Of a stretch of 64,000 nucleotides of DNA, positions 1 to 14,079 are shown piece by piece. Position numbers and translations under genes: made by a program. The notes under the pieces are model-generated. The model saw nothing but the letters and a program-made list of their open reading frames with translations. It did no database searches and was not told the DNA's origin. Every line of letters starts with the position of its first letter. Position 1 is the first letter of the stretch. The DNA is from Vitis vinifera (taxonomy: Eukaryota > Streptophyta > Magnoliopsida > Vitales > Vitaceae), in the NCBI RefSeq assembly GCF_030704535.1, contig NC_081808.1:21207501-21271500 (forward strand), in the 5' to 3' direction.

Positions 1-1777
1 TGCAACTAGCTAGCTAGTTGATTATCTATTTCTTGTACCACCAACTCTACATCTCAAAACATAGTTAATCAACCGGGTGACTATCTCTTTGTTGAGCAAT
101 CAATGCCACATTTCAAAACACTGTTAATCAAGCTACAATGGATGAATCAAATCACTTAGACCGCACTACCTTTGTACATATAAAAGTAATGGAGCCAAGG
201 TGTTCTTCCATTCCTTTGCATTTGACCCACTTGGAAAGAGGAAAATAAATATAGGGCATATTACATTGAACCTAAACAATGATAAAGTCCCAGCTGAAAT
301 TACTTGTTCTTCCATTCCTTGTTATGTTATTGCCATAAAAGCCATGATAATAATGCAAAAAAAGCAAGAAAAAGGAAGCCAAAAGGATGAGAAATGTGAA
401 GATTATATCAGCAAATGACAGGGGAAAAGGGAAGGCCTGCTCTTTCTATTAGGGCCAATTATTTGACACACATTACCCATATATTTTAGTCCCACTGGAA
501 AAAAACAAAGAGAAGAAGATCAGGGTGAAAAGATTATTGAAATGGGGTTTATTGTCATTCCTACTCTTTCCATATATTTGCTTACTAAGGCATAAATATG
601 GTATGAGAAGAATTCAAATACAACACCAAAATCTCATGTACTGCTCAAAATTTGCACATTTCTCTCTTTTGGTAAAAAGCACTAACTGAATCATATCAGA
701 TTTTGGAATGAGCTTATGCAAATTGCTTCCCTGACCCAGGTACATATGGTAGTAATCAAACTTTGACAGCATTCTCCCCATCATGGAAAAAGAAAGGAAG
801 CTCTCAAAGATCCAGTAAAATGGAAAATTTCTATAAAAAGATCATCCTCTTGGACCTTTGACATATAATCCTTTCGCCAGAACTAACAATTTTTATGGGC
901 AAGCAACTTCTTTTGAAGGTTCAGATAGGACACTGGCTAAACTAGAGTGAAACTACATCTATCCTGAAACCAGATTTATTCACCTTCCAATTACTGAACC
1001 TTATAAAAGAATGGCTTTGGCAACCTCCTGGTTCAAATAACAAGAACTGTTACACCATAAAATGAACCCAAATAATTAGAGACTCGAAGACAAAGGCTTT
1101 CTTTTGCTAAACCAAATTGAAAAGGAAAAACTCTACATCTCTTCACTTATTTAAAAGAAAAAAAATATGAAAAACTTCCATGGCTGAGGATTTAGATTCT
1201 TCAATGGGTATGCACATATCGGGAAAGAAATTGCAAACTTCAATAGTCTATCAGCAAGCAAGATTCAATTAGAATAACAATAGAAATGTAAACAATCAGC
1301 TCATGGAAGGTTGCAAGCAGATGATTAACAAGGAATATAACAACACTACGGCCTACCAACGGAATTCGTAAATTTCTGGACAATGTATCAAGCGACCTAA
1401 CAAGGAATTGGCAAATTTCTGGATAATGCATCACCACTATGGCCTAGTTATGACTCATGAACCCGCTGATCCGGCTCAATGTTAGGTTTTCTTTTAGGAG
1501 ATCCTATGAAGCATTTGTGATGGAATATTTCCATCTTGTTCGAAAAATTTATCTGCTTTTCCGATCAGTTGCTGAGATTCCCGGAGCCTCAAACAACTCT
1601 TTTCACTTAAAAGAGGTCAATTTTTTTTCACAATTTTGGAAATCCAAAATAAGACAACATTTTCTTTCTTCACCTTGTCTTTTTCCTACATTTTCGCAGC
1701 AACAAAACCGGGTTCCAGATTAAGAGAAAGACAAACTCAAAATAATGAACCAGAGAATAAAAGGAGGAGAACTGAAC
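1..1777 (-). other. Intron 1 of the MSRA5-like gene (incomplete)
   Basis: Non-coding on both strands as far as I can see. The donor at 1777-1776 opens the intron, and no acceptor with a plausible MsrA continuation was found before the window edge. Only short chance reading frames are present. No recognisable repeat or RNA gene was seen. Confidence 0.5.
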
Positions 1778-2080
1778 CTGAACTGACTCGGCATGATCGC
1801 CCCAGCTTCTGTACTCGGGGTTGGCCTTGGATCCACCGGCGTAACCCGCGGTGGTCCGTACAACTCCATCCAAGCATCCAAACACGGCCTCGGATCTCCA
1901 AAAGCTTCCGAGAGCGAAAACCGCCGTTTTCAGAGGCTGATTGGACGAAGCCTTCACGCTTTCCGAGATCCGATCGGGAAATCTTATACTCACAGCTCTC
2001 TCGGCCGTTAAAATGATTAAAACAACAGAGCATATGATTCTCGAGTAAGGAAGAGACACATGCCTCCCCGAAAACGTCAT
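1778..2080 (-). CDS. MSRA5: Peptide methionine sulfoxide reductase A5-like, first exon (partial gene)
   Basis: The exon runs from the ATG at 2080-2078 to 1778, where a cag/GT donor (two tandem gttcag hexamers) follows the codons for ESVQ. The encoded ~101 residues begin with a hydrophobic signal-peptide-like stretch (SRIICSVVLIILTAERAVS), then the MsrA core: FALGSFWRSEAVFGCLDGVVRTT, AGYAGGSKANPEYRS and GDHAESVQ. MsrA enzymes reduce methionine-S-sulfoxide in proteins. The usual GCFW signature reads GSFW here, so the catalytic Cys position is Ser; from what I recall the MSRA5 class shows the same change, so this is probably not damage. An upstream in-frame TTG could extend the frame to 2107, but ATG is preferred. 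No continuation exon (VEYDP-type) was found in 1-1777, so the remaining exons lie beyond the left edge and the first intron exceeds 1.7 kb. A signal peptide predicts the secretory pathway. Confidence 0.85.
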
Positions 2081-2223
2081 TTCATTTGCCTTGCCCCCAA
2101 AGGCCAAAGCTGCCGAGGAAGAGTTTTTATTTATTCCCCTTTCTTTTTCAAAATTTCCCGAGAATTTTCAGCAGCAGTGTCCACTGCCCAATTTTCGATT
2201 GTTCGGAGCCAGGCTGTGAGCCA

Positions 2224-2262
2224 GGCCCATTTAAATTTATCGAAGTTATGGCCAATGGGCCC
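2224..2262. promoter_or_regulatory. Site II (TGGGCC) elements upstream of the MSRA5-like gene
   Basis: GGCCCA at 2224-2229 (TGGGCC on the minus strand) and TGGGCCC at 2256-2262, preceded by CCAAT at 2252-2256, lie about 145-180 bp upstream of the MSRA5 start codon. TGGGCY site II boxes are bound by TCP factors and are typical of plant housekeeping promoters. Function is inferred from sequence only. Confidence 0.4.
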
Positions 2263-2280
2263 AAGGCCTGAATCCGCAGC

Positions 2281-3930
2281 TTACAAACAGAGGTTGGACA
2301 AGTCTGTAATTTACCTTATTATTTTAAAATTTCAAAAACAAATATTAAGAAAAAATTTAATTACTATTAAAAATTTTAAATTATGTATATCTAATTTTTA
2401 CATTTAATTTAAGAGAATCGATTTCATCTAAGAATCTTACATGTAGTAGTTATCTTTTGAAAGACTCGAACCACCTTAAAAAATTAATTTTATATGTGAA
2501 TAAATATTTTTAATTAAATCTTTAGAAATTGTTAAAATAAATTTTGGCTTTTAATGACAGTGAATTGAAATCGTGATGCCAAGAAGTGAAGTGATCTCAT
2601 CCTTCCTCTTATTTTAGGTTCTTTTTAATTTTTTTACCTTTGCCTCGAATTCTTAAGAGGGTGTTCAAATCACCCTTTGGCACAACTGAGCTATCAAAAA
2701 TGCCCTCTCTTAACATGAAGGATGGCATCCGACGAGGAAGATCTCACAGGCGACAGGCCCCAAGGATTTACCTGGCTCCATTTAGGGCTGTGTCGGACCT
2801 TGACCAGAGATTAGCCATCGACAAGTTCATCTCAACATGATGAGGTCCAAATGCTCCAGGGTCCAAATTGAGTTTGAATTATAACAGGAATGAACAATTC
2901 AAAATCCATTTATAATATTTTTTGTAATATATTTATATAAAAAATTAAATAATAAATATAATAAAATTTGATGATGGCAAGAAAAAAGTAAAAATGAAAT
3001 TATATATCTTTCTAAAAAAAAACTTATATGATATATAATATAGTTTAATATTCTCTCTTGAAAATCTAAAAAGAAATGATCATTTAGGATAATATATTTA
3101 TAAATCTTATAAAAATGATACAGGTTAGAATGGGGTTGTATGAACCTCGATCCAAGCTCAAACCAAATTGAGCTCAAATTGAAAAAATTTAACCTAAGCT
3201 CAACAATATTGAAAATGATTACCCCGGCCCGCTCAAACGTTGTTGGGTTGAGGTTAGATCCAGCCAACCAGCCCAAATTGCACCCTTAGGGAATGTTCAT
3301 TTGCAGGGGAGTTTGATTTTGTTTATCCCAATCTACAGGGTCAAGTGCTAAACACCTCCTCAGAGGATTCACATCATTTTGATCCAAGGCATTGTGCGCT
3401 AATCCTACTCCTACCACCTCTTCAAGGGTGATCCCAACCTTACACCACCAGACATCACAACTGCAATTGCTGCCTACATCACTGCTTGTGTCATTAGGGT
3501 GGGTTTGGTGGCAAGTTTTCCAAAGTAATAAAGTATAATAAAGATGATTGCTTAATAACAATCCATACCAACATGTTCCACTGCTAGAGGACATGCATCA
3601 ACCCAACCATAAAGTACCAAAACAGCACCACCTTGGTCCTATTTCAGTTCAGGCTGTAGTTCATCTTTTGGAGGAATGAGCATATTTGCTCATAAGCCCA
3701 AGTTAAGGTTCCTCTACACAAAATTAAGTTCTTTGTGTTTGGACTGATTCATTCATATAAAAGAAAACAAATCTCTCCACATTAAACGATTAACCACATA
3801 GAGTAGCATGCCTATCAAAAGCTTCAAATCTGAGCAAAATGTCCAATATAAAGCACTACTAGTTGTCTTTGGTGAAAATTGATAAAAATAAAAGGTAGAA
3901 GTCCCCAAAAAAACAGTATTCAAACAAGAT
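2281..3930. other. Intergenic region between MSRA5-like and RPL8; possible hAT-type MITE at 2857-3289
   Basis: No gene is recognised. Short open frames at 2640-2840 (+) and 3286-3594 (-) have no familiar motif and are treated as chance. An element is possible between cagggtccaaattgag (2857) and the inverted caaattgcacccttag (ending 3289): the two ends match at about 12 of 15 positions after reverse complementing. Its interior is AT-rich. No convincing target-site duplication was found. Confidence 0.3.
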
Positions 3931-3938
3931 ATAACTCA

Positions 3939-5614
<1,676 letters not shown>

Positions 5615-5709
5615 TTAGGGTAGAGTTTTTATAGGGTGACTGTACTTTTAAACGGCGTCGTATTATACACCATGATGGAGTGATTTCGGGCCTGACCCAA
5701 ACCTTTGAT

Positions 5710-5864
5710 TGGGCAGCCCTGGGCTTAGTCTAGATTTTGAATTGTTTGCACGTTTGGACTTCAGGTTATTATGCCAAGACTACCCGAACTAGTGTTGATT
5801 TGGGTAACAAAACGAGGAGTTAGAGGCCGAATTGGGCCTCATTGGAGAGTCTTTATATGGGCTT
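5710..5864. promoter_or_regulatory. Cluster of TGGGCY (site II) boxes upstream of RPL8
   Basis: TGGGCA at 5710, TGGGCTT at 5720-5726, TGGGCCT at 5833-5839 and TGGGCTT at 5858-5864 lie 160-320 bp upstream of the RPL8 ATG. Clustered site II boxes are typical of plant ribosomal protein promoters, where TCP factors drive growth-linked expression. A site at 5600-5606 (gattaggg) weakly resembles a telo box. Regulation is inferred. Confidence 0.5.
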
Positions 5865-5949
5865 AGAAGGGGGGAGTTTGGTGGGTTTAAAGGAAGAAAC
5901 AACATGTGTAGAAATGATCTTAGAATACAGGTGAAGTCGAGAGATTTAG

Positions 5950-7496
5950 GCTCTGTTTGGTTCCCGGAAAATGCTAAGGAAAGGAAAAAAAATGTAGAGG
6001 AAAATAGTTTTCTTTAGTTTGGATGACATGGAAAATAAGATGGAAAATAAATATAAAGGAAAGTATGAAAGAAAATATTGTAATATTTTCCCTATTATTT
6101 TCCTCAAAAAAATAACAAGGAAAATAAGAGGAAAAGAGAAGGGCAAAGGGGGGGGAAAATTTTATCGGGGGATCTATTGTGCCCATTATTTTTATCAATT
6201 TTGCTCAGCCTCCTCTCCTTTAGGACTTCAAAGCACCTTGCTACTGTTAAAGGTCAGAAAGAATTTTATACAATCCAACAATTTTTTTTTTTTTTTAAGA
6301 AAAAACCAAGGCAATTTTTGGAAATTATTTTTTAAAACAATTTTTGAAACTTGAATTATTCTTAACCAATTTTTTTTTAAATCTTTTTTACTATACTTTA
6401 AATATAATTTTTATATGTAATATTTTACCTTTTTCTATTATTTATCATTATTTTTAAGGTAATTTTTTTAAAAATAAGTGAAAGTAATTCAAATATATTA
6501 TTTAAAAATATCATATTTTGTGATTTTAAGAAAATCATTTTATGTTTTTAAAAATATAAAATTATTTTCTATTTTCTAATTATTAAACTTATTTTTTTGA
6601 TCTTTTATTTTATAAAACAGGAAACTGTTTTAAAAAATAATTCATAAACATAATTCAAAACTATATCTATCATTATTTCATAATATTGAATAAAAATAAA
6701 AATAAAAATAAATAACACCTAGCTAAAAAATGATGAAATTTAGGTATAAAGTAATAAAATACAAAATTATGAAAACCGACTACACACATTAGACTTAATA
6801 ATTGGTGGGGTATTATGTGTTCTTGGAACTCACCCAAAAAGTATCATTTTGGTGCTCAATTAGGACCCTTTTTTTCAACAAAGGTGCATCAAATTAACCC
6901 TTTTTTTTCTTTTCTTTTTTTAATATATATATATATATATATATTGTGCGTGTAGCATGCAGCATATAATAATCCTTTCTCCATGTAAAAATATATGAAC
7001 ATATTTTAAATTTTAATTTTGAAAATCCTTTTGAATTTTTTTAGAGCTTTTTATTAGCTATAAATGTTCCCTTGAAAATAAAAAATAGTTATTTACTCAT
7101 ATATTTTATTTGTATTACATGATGAAAATTTTATACATAAATCTTATAATTATTAATAAAAAAAATAATAGCAAAGGCCTTTTATGAGCAATGTTTTATG
7201 TCGAAAAATTCACGTTTTTCAACAGTTTTTTTATTGGATTAATTTATTTTATTATTCAACAAATTGATAACCATTTAAGACAAATTGTTGATTTTATTTT
7301 CCTTTCATTTTTCCTTACTTTTTTTTTTTGTGATTAACCAAACAAAAAAAAATGAATTTTTTTTTTTCCCTTAAATTTTCCATGGATAACCAAACAAGTG
7401 GAAAAAAATTATATTCATTTCCTTCCCTTTTTCTTTCCTTCCATTTTTCCTCCCAATTTTCTTTCTCACGCATTTTCCGGGAACCAAACAGAGCCT
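5950..7496. mobile_element. Large PIF/Harbinger (Tourist-like) inverted-repeat element, non-autonomous
   Basis: The ends are perfect inverted repeats for at least 22 bp: GGCTCTGTTTGGTTCCCGGA at 5950 and its complement ending at 7496. They continue as imperfect inverted repeats rich in GGAAA/TTTCC for about 200 bp (5950-6150 against 7300-7496). Both sides carry the trinucleotide TTA, the target-site duplication of PIF/Harbinger elements. The interior is AT-rich with no transposase-like frame, so it is a non-autonomous copy, long for a MITE at about 1.55 kb. The (AT)n run at 6922-6944 lies inside it. Confidence 0.75.
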
Positions 7497-8690
7497 TAAA
7501 GAACAAAAGAAACGTAGGTGGAAAACTCTTTTTTGAATTCCTGCTCTGAGCAAATGAAAGTTGAGAAAATATTTTGAAGGCATTGCCACTTTTTGTGGGC
7601 CTATGTTTAGGAAATTTGAGCCTATTATGAGCCAATGGTATTTAATTAAAATTTTATTTCATATGCCCGTCTGACAATACCCGAACCCATCTTGATTAAA
7701 AATAAAATAAAATAAAATATTCAAACATATCTAAACCATTTATATATATCTCAAATAAATGGGTTGAATAAGTTAGAATGGGTTCTTAAAATACCCACCA
7801 TGTTACCATCCCTAACCATAACCTATACTTACACCATAATTCTTATAAATTATATTTAATCATAAAAGTTTCTAAAAATTGTTCAAGAGGTGCTGTAGTT
7901 TCTTTAAGGTTTTAAGATATGTTCAGTAAAATGGGAAATAAAACACTTTTTTGAACAAAATCGAATGATTTTAGTGGATGGTATCGATACCTAATTTATA
8001 GTCAACAAATGAGCCTATAAACAAGCCTCTTCTAAATTTCATAATATGAAAGTTTAGTAATGTTATCATTTTCTATAACCCATGCCCATGTCTAATTATA
8101 CTCAAATTAATTTAGACTTATTAATATGGCAAATATATGCCAAAAGATTGATAGATGAACCAATTTATTGGCATCAAGAGTTTTCCATTGGAAGACTAAC
8201 AATGTAGGAAACTACAAATTTCCTTCCATTTATCAAAATAAAATAATTATATTCACACATAATGGTATATATGTTGTGGGAAGCTTCCCTCCATGTGTCC
8301 TTCCTAAGCTCAAGACCCTTTGGTTGTTAAAGGTAAACAGATAATATGTCTATGATCAATTTATTTGGACCAAGATAAGTTTTGTCTGGCTCAAGAGGAA
8401 AAATAGATTTCCTTCTTTTCCAATACCAAACAGAATTGACAAACCAAGCTGATTGGACCTTCCAAACAAACAAACCAACCCAACCGGAAATTCCAGACAT
8501 TGAATAAGTGATTAATCACACTCAATGTCTGAGCAACAATCTAAGCAACATTTACACCCAAAAATCGATGTTAATTCGTCATTACACGCAATCAGCTATA
8601 TTGACAAACGTAAATGCACATTCAACAACATGGTATGAAATTCTTTCACGACAACCAATAAATGACAACAATCAACAACTATTATTTAGT
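7497..8690. other. AT-rich intergenic DNA
   Basis: No coding frame, RNA gene or repeat that I recognise. The base composition is uniformly AT-rich. Confidence 0.4.
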
Positions 8691-8699
8691 ATGATTGCC

Positions 8700-9000
8700 C
8701 AATTCGCACTGAGATGACGACATTGACTACCTTATTAAGGCATAGTATCCGCCACGACAACTATCATCAACGCAAGACATGCATAAATGCACAATCAACA
8801 TTGTGACGAGGGCGTCATATGTTCTATAAAAACCCATCGAGAAGCATGAAAAAGGTACGTACACATATAACCATTCAAATGCATTGAATTCACTTTTGCT
8901 AGATTTTGACTTAAGTTTCGAAGGAGCGTACCCGGACCACCTGTCTGGACATCATTTTGTGTAGTGAAGAAGTCCGTCTGACTCCTATAAAGCTAGATAG
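8700..9000 (+). mobile_element. Degenerate LTR fragment (TATA and transcript-start region)
   Basis: A TATA-like tctataaaaaccc at about 8821 is followed by a gacttaagtttcgaaggagcg stretch at about 8909 and a cccggaccacctgtctggac segment at about 8931. This order (TATA box, short R region, acttaag...ggagcg, ccgg...ccgg dyad) is familiar from plant Gypsy LTRs. No matching second LTR or coding region was found nearby, so it is a remnant. Assignment is from memory of the pattern only. Confidence 0.35.
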
Positions 9001-9129
9001 ACCTATATCAAGTTGGCACAACACCAACATATGTGTGTATAATGTTGAAAGCTTTGATATCAAAATAGTTAACAATACATAATGTCAAATAAGAAATATT
9101 ATAGATTTCAATATTAGATCCATAAGACT

Positions 9130-10600
9130 ATAATGGATTTGTTGAGATAGAATGAATGAAAGGGTCATTGTCCAAACCAACAAATAAGTGGACTTCTATT
9201 TTTATAATAAAATAGTAAATATAACATAAAATTCATAGACAATAGGTTAATCAAGGCTAGAGATTGACTTTATGTTCTAATTAAGACAAATTCCTCTCTG
9301 TTTAGATGCTTATGGTATAAAAGTGATTGTTTCCTAAGATACAACGATCATTTTTTCATAATAATAACATTTTAATCATAAGAAACAACCAATTACTTGA
9401 TGATTTATATTTTTTTGAATATTTGATTGAATGTGTTTGACTACTGTTGAGGGTTAGGACTTGAAAAACAAATGACCAAATAGAAAATGAATAAGAAGAA
9501 ATAAAAAAAAGTATTAAATGAAAAAAAAATGTTAGTGGAAATAAGGGTATCCTATTTATAGTTGTGTGTGGTGGCCACATGGGTTTGAGTCACTTAATCT
9601 AGTGCAAAGTGGTCTTAATTGATTAATTAACCTTATAGGATCATTTAATAAATCAATTAACCTAATCCAAAGGTGACGTTCACTAACCCTCCTATGCAAC
9701 CTTACGTAAGTATGAAAATGCCCTCATGCACATAAGTAAACCAAAAGTCAATCCAATTCTCATAAATCATGTAAACAAGGTATATGAGCTCGAGTAAGAA
9801 CCACTATGACCCATAGGACAATATTAACTTCCTCATAATTCAATTTTAAAGTTGATTCAACTTTTCATTATAGAGAATTAATAACACTCCAATACCTTAT
9901 ATAAATACACCATGATACTAATTGAAAGTGAAAGCTATCAATCTCTCAGGACTACCTTTACTATCTTTGAGTTACAAATCCTTCTATTATGTGATCAATT
10001 GACATATCTTAGTTCATAAAGAACTTATGTCAAGTTCTAATTAAGGAACTACTATGACCATAATTTACATGAATACACCTCATTAGGATCAATCAAAGGA
10101 ATACTTTGTCTCAATCCCATGAGATATCATTATATCTCTATTGAGAATACTTATTATTATTATTGACTTCCATCAACAATAACTCAACCCATAGAGATTG
10201 TATGATCACTTTAGGATCTTACTCGTAGATCAAAGTCACTACTAACTTTGACATAAACTCAATATTCTCTCAAAAGTTAAGAGACAACGCAATAAACTTG
10301 GTGAAATCATGAATATTTGATAACCTGTATTATAACTTATCACAATCCTATCTAATTTGTAATTATACATACTAGTACATTTATTATGGGAAGCTCATCC
10401 TAACGATCAATACCAGTTATCCCTCTAATTAGGAGATAGTGCACTATAACCTATGATTGGTTGTCTATGTAATTCTTATGAACAAGGCACCCACTTGCAA
10501 AGAACTCGCAACTTGGATATTCTGTATAAATCCTAATGCAACCAAGTCATGTATAGTGTAAGAAATGCTAGGTGAGAATGTTCATAAAGTACGATATATA
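9130..10600 (-). mobile_element. Probable 3' portion or LTR of a decayed Copia element
   Basis: The stretch adjoins the Copia RT/RNase H remnant on its downstream side. It contains segments (for example gatcaataccagttatccctc at 10407 and cacccacttgcaaagaactcgc at 10488) that resemble long Copia LTRs of eudicots. I could not define both LTR ends or a primer-binding site. No open frame of interest is present. Confidence 0.35.
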
Positions 10601-10639
10601 AAAATAGATAAAAGTCAAACTGAAATATCATTAAATAAA

Positions 10640-11715
10640 TAATAAATTTCAAACTTGTCATATCATATCATACTTTTAAGGGCTCTATTCCAATATTGTA
10701 CAACTCCTCCTCCTATTGTGAATACATATCTATCAGTGGATTTGGTGTCCTTTATATCAAATATCTAGTTTGTATAATTAAATCCTACAAGTACAACAAG
10801 GTATCTTGTCTAATGCAGTTCATAATTTAGAATATATCTTAGGTATCTAATACTCTTACTTATCATATTTTAATTATTTTTTTTCGAATTGTTTGTAAAT
10901 CTACTTAATTTATTAACAACATATGCTATGTTTAGTTACGTACAATCCAACATTACATGACTGACATGAGAATATTCTAATTGCGATATAGTTTGACCAA
11001 TATTTTTAACTAAGTGTAGGTTTAAATTTATTAGTGTTTTTACTGAACTATCTTCATATTCATTAAATTCTCTAAGCATTGTCTCAATTTAATATGATTA
11101 AGATAATATTCATTCACTAGATTTCCTGGAGATTTTAATTTATAATATGATGCCAACTAAACCCATATCTTTCACATCAAATTTATTGGTCAGCATTTCT
11201 TGGTAACTCTAATGATATCATTAGTACTATCTAAAATTAACATATCATCTACAATAGATCTATTGTTACATAACCATTCGGTGTGCGCTTAGCATAAAAA
11301 CATTTGTCACATTCACTGATCTCGAAGCCATTTGACATCATAATATTGTTAATTTTTTCATGTTATTATTTTGGTGTTTACATTAATCCATATAAAGATT
11401 TAACAAGCTTGCTCACATTTTTCTCTTGTTCAAGAAAAACAAATTGTTCGGGTTGTTTCATATAGATCTCTTCTTGTAATTCACCATTTAAAAAAAGTTG
11501 TCTTAATATCTATTGATGAATTTCAAGATTATGTAATGTAACATATGGAATTAACACTATCATGTAAATTATTCTTATGATTGATGAATATAAATCACAA
11601 AAAGTCAAAGCCTCTTCTTCGTTTAAAATTGTTAGCTACCAATTTGGCATTGTACTTATCAATTGGTCCATCAACCTTCAATTTGCACTAAAAGATACAT
11701 TTATAACCAATGATG
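10640..11715 (-). pseudogene. Decayed Copia retrotransposon: reverse transcriptase and RNase H remnant
   Basis: Read on the minus strand with frame changes and stops, the order is: KLKVDGPIDKYNAKLVAN (11.68 kb), then a LNGELQEEIYMKQPEQF-like stretch at about 11480, VSKLVKSLYGL at about 11400, a NGFEISECDKCFYAKR-like stretch at about 11310, a damaged YVDDMLI active-site region at about 11240, TNKFDVKDMGLVGII at about 11170, and a KSTDRYVFTIGG-like RNase H motif at about 10740. These are the conserved blocks of Ty1/Copia RT and RNase H in the right order. Many stop codons and frameshifts show it is long dead. The upstream side is interrupted at about 11712 by the ATATCG element. Confidence 0.85.
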
Positions 11716-12132
11716 AAAATATCGGTAATCACGGATATATCGGTACTTCGATTTTACGGATATATCGGGGATATATCGGATATATAGGAGATATATCAGC
11801 GGATATTTTGGAAAAAAATATCGATAGGCTTAAAATTGTTAAAAACTCATGAAAATGTAAGGAAAACCTCATAATAATATAATTAGAAGTATAATAGACA
11901 TTTTAAAGTTATTTTATTGAAAAATTTGATATATGTATAACATGATTTATCATATTTGATAATAGTATCGTATGCATCGATAAAAATATGAATTTTATAA
12001 GTGTACATTTATTATTAAATTACATATAATATTATGATATTTGATTATAATATGACTAATTTTAAAATATATATTAATATTAAAATTATGATCCATTTAA
12101 TTCAATTGTGTTAAACAATATAAAATAAATTA

Positions 12133-12188
<56 letters not shown>

Positions 12189-12520
12189 TTTTAATATTTA
12201 ATTAATTATTAATGATATTAAAAACATTATGAAGAAAATTATATAATTTTTATATTTTTGGTAATCAATTAAAAGAAAATTTTGTGTTTAATTATAAAAT
12301 AATTATAATTAATTTCCTCTTTAAAATATTCTTTTAATATTTTCTTTATATAATGAGTTTAACTATATATAAATTTAGTGCACATTATATAACAAGGGCA
12401 AGCTTGCCCAGATGGTAAGTGGAGTGTACCCCAAACCTTTTGGTTTGGAGTTCAAATCCATATTTCTCCATGAAATGTCATGTCGATACCCTCCGATATA
12501 CGAAATATTGCGACATTTTC
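11712..12520 (+). mobile_element. ATATCG-ended repeat element with tRNA-like A and B boxes, copy 1
   Basis: The left end (gatgaaaatatcggta, 11712) and the right end (reverse complement gaggaaaatgtcgcaa, ending about 12520) form an imperfect inverted repeat with a shared AAAATRTCG core. The interior is very AT-rich and holds an (AT)n tract of about 48 bp at 12137-12184. Near the right end lie a tRNA-type A box (TTGCCCAGATGG, about 12404) and B box (AGTTCAAATCC, 12449-12459), with a perfect 7-bp hairpin between them (ccaaacc/ggtttgg). The element sits in the Copia remnant. Its sister copy is at about 52433-53440, in opposite orientation. Confidence 0.65.
12137..12184. repeat. (AT)n microsatellite
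   Basis: An uninterrupted AT dinucleotide run of roughly 48 bp within the ATATCG element. Such runs are usually length-polymorphic. Confidence 0.9.
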
Positions 12521-12529
12521 CTCCTTGCT

Positions 12530-13485
12530 TTTATCTAGTGTAGTTTTACAAGGAAAGGGTTCTCAAAAAATAAGACATTCCTTAATTTAATGATTGTATT
12601 TTCATAAATATTTATATAGAAGGAACTAATGTGTATTACTATTATTGGCATAAGGTTTTAGGTTTTATTTTAACCCTTTTAGGATTAAGAACAACCACTT
12701 AAGTTAGACACCTCCACACTTTCAAATATTTATAGGAAGATCTTCGAATTGATGTTAGAAAGATGATTGACTAAATGGAGAATGAATAATTGGGGGGGTG
12801 GGGGGTTGAGACACCAAACATGCATGTTGGAAGGATTGTGTCTTAAGGCACTAAATATATTTTTTTTAAAAGATCACGTCTCTTCCAAAGAGGCGTCACT
12901 TTGAACTCAATTTTTCATTTACTTATGAACGATTTTGAATCATTTTCCTAACACTATTTTTTTTTTTCAAATAAGGGTAAACTAAATGAATATATAGTGA
13001 AATAGAATAACTGAAAAGTAATCCAATGAATTTTAAAAGGGTCGTTGGTGAGAAGAAATAACTAATATCTATAGTTTCGATCAAGGTCATAAGGCATACT
13101 CCCAAACATTTTTGAAGGTTATATTATTTTGAGGGCAACCACATACCACATATTTTCCCTCAATGATCAATCAAGTGAAAGTAGTCACTTGAAGATCTTA
13201 CATTGGTTTATAAAGTGACTCAAGTTCATATTTCATTTGTATATTATGCATGAAAATAAAAATTAATATTACTTGATTAATTTTCTACTCTATCGGTTTT
13301 AATCCACTATATTTTTATGCATCCAAAATTGAAAACCTATAATATTTCTTATCGCACACTATGTATTGTTAACAAAAACAACTTGAAAATCACATCATTA
13401 ATGACATTAACCTAACTTAAGCATCATCTACAACCAATATTCAAAGGAGACATTTATCACCAACTCATTCCTTCAATTGTTTTCT
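12530..13485. other. Intergenic DNA without recognised features
   Basis: AT-rich. A short poly-G tract (gggggggtggggggt) lies at 12795-12810. No coding evidence. Confidence 0.35.
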
Positions 13486-13489
13486 ACTA

Positions 13490-14075
13490 TTTTGTTAGAA
13501 CCATTAATATTTGTTTACCAAGATGAGAGGTGAATGAAGTAGGTTCAACAAAAAAATATGTTAAGTGTGGGCTATAAGAGGTGACGGCCCTACATTTGTT
13601 GGTTGATTTCATGTACTTGTTCCCATCTCATAGAAAGAATAGCTCTTCAATTCTTATCTAGTATATTGTTAGGGGTCATCAATGTTTATTTACCAAGATG
13701 ATAGTATTCAATTATAAAGTGGGGTTCAACAAAAAAATATGTTAAGTGTGGGCTATAAGAAGTGATGACCCTACATTTATTGGTTGGTTTCGTGTACTTA
13801 TTCCCATCTCATAACAAATGGGCTATAAGATATCACTTCCTTGCGTTCTGTTGGTTGGCCTCTTATAATATCTTTTCAATTACTCTATGCTTCAATTGCT
13901 ATCAACTATTTTGCCAGGACTCATCAATACTTGTTCTTTTTTTTTTCCAAGATAAGAGTTTTTGTACATTGAAGTGAATGAAGTGGGGCCTAACAAAAAA
14001 TATGTGAAGCAGGCCATAAGAGATACTTCCTTACAGTCCTTGGCTGGTCTCATGTCCATCACATGGAAAGAATAT
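13490..14075. repeat. Three imperfect tandem units of 175-245 bp
   Basis: Units begin near 13490, 13664 and 13909 at the shared ttgttaggrrtcatcaatrtttg motif. Each contains the landmarks accaagatgag, aagtggggttcaacaaaaaatatgt, gggctataagag and tggttggtctcatgta. The third unit is longer because a short segment (gggctataagatatcacttcc) is repeated inside it. No coding potential is shared between units. Confidence 0.75.
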
Positions 14076-14079
14076 TTCT

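Noticed and set aside
3286..3594. Minus-strand frame of 102 codons as a gene
   Set aside because: No motif, odd composition (Cys/Trp-rich), and no splice partners; treated as chance.
12390..12480. Functional tRNA gene from the A and B boxes
   Set aside because: No acceptor stem pairing or plausible anticodon arm of a full tRNA; only the promoter-like boxes are kept.
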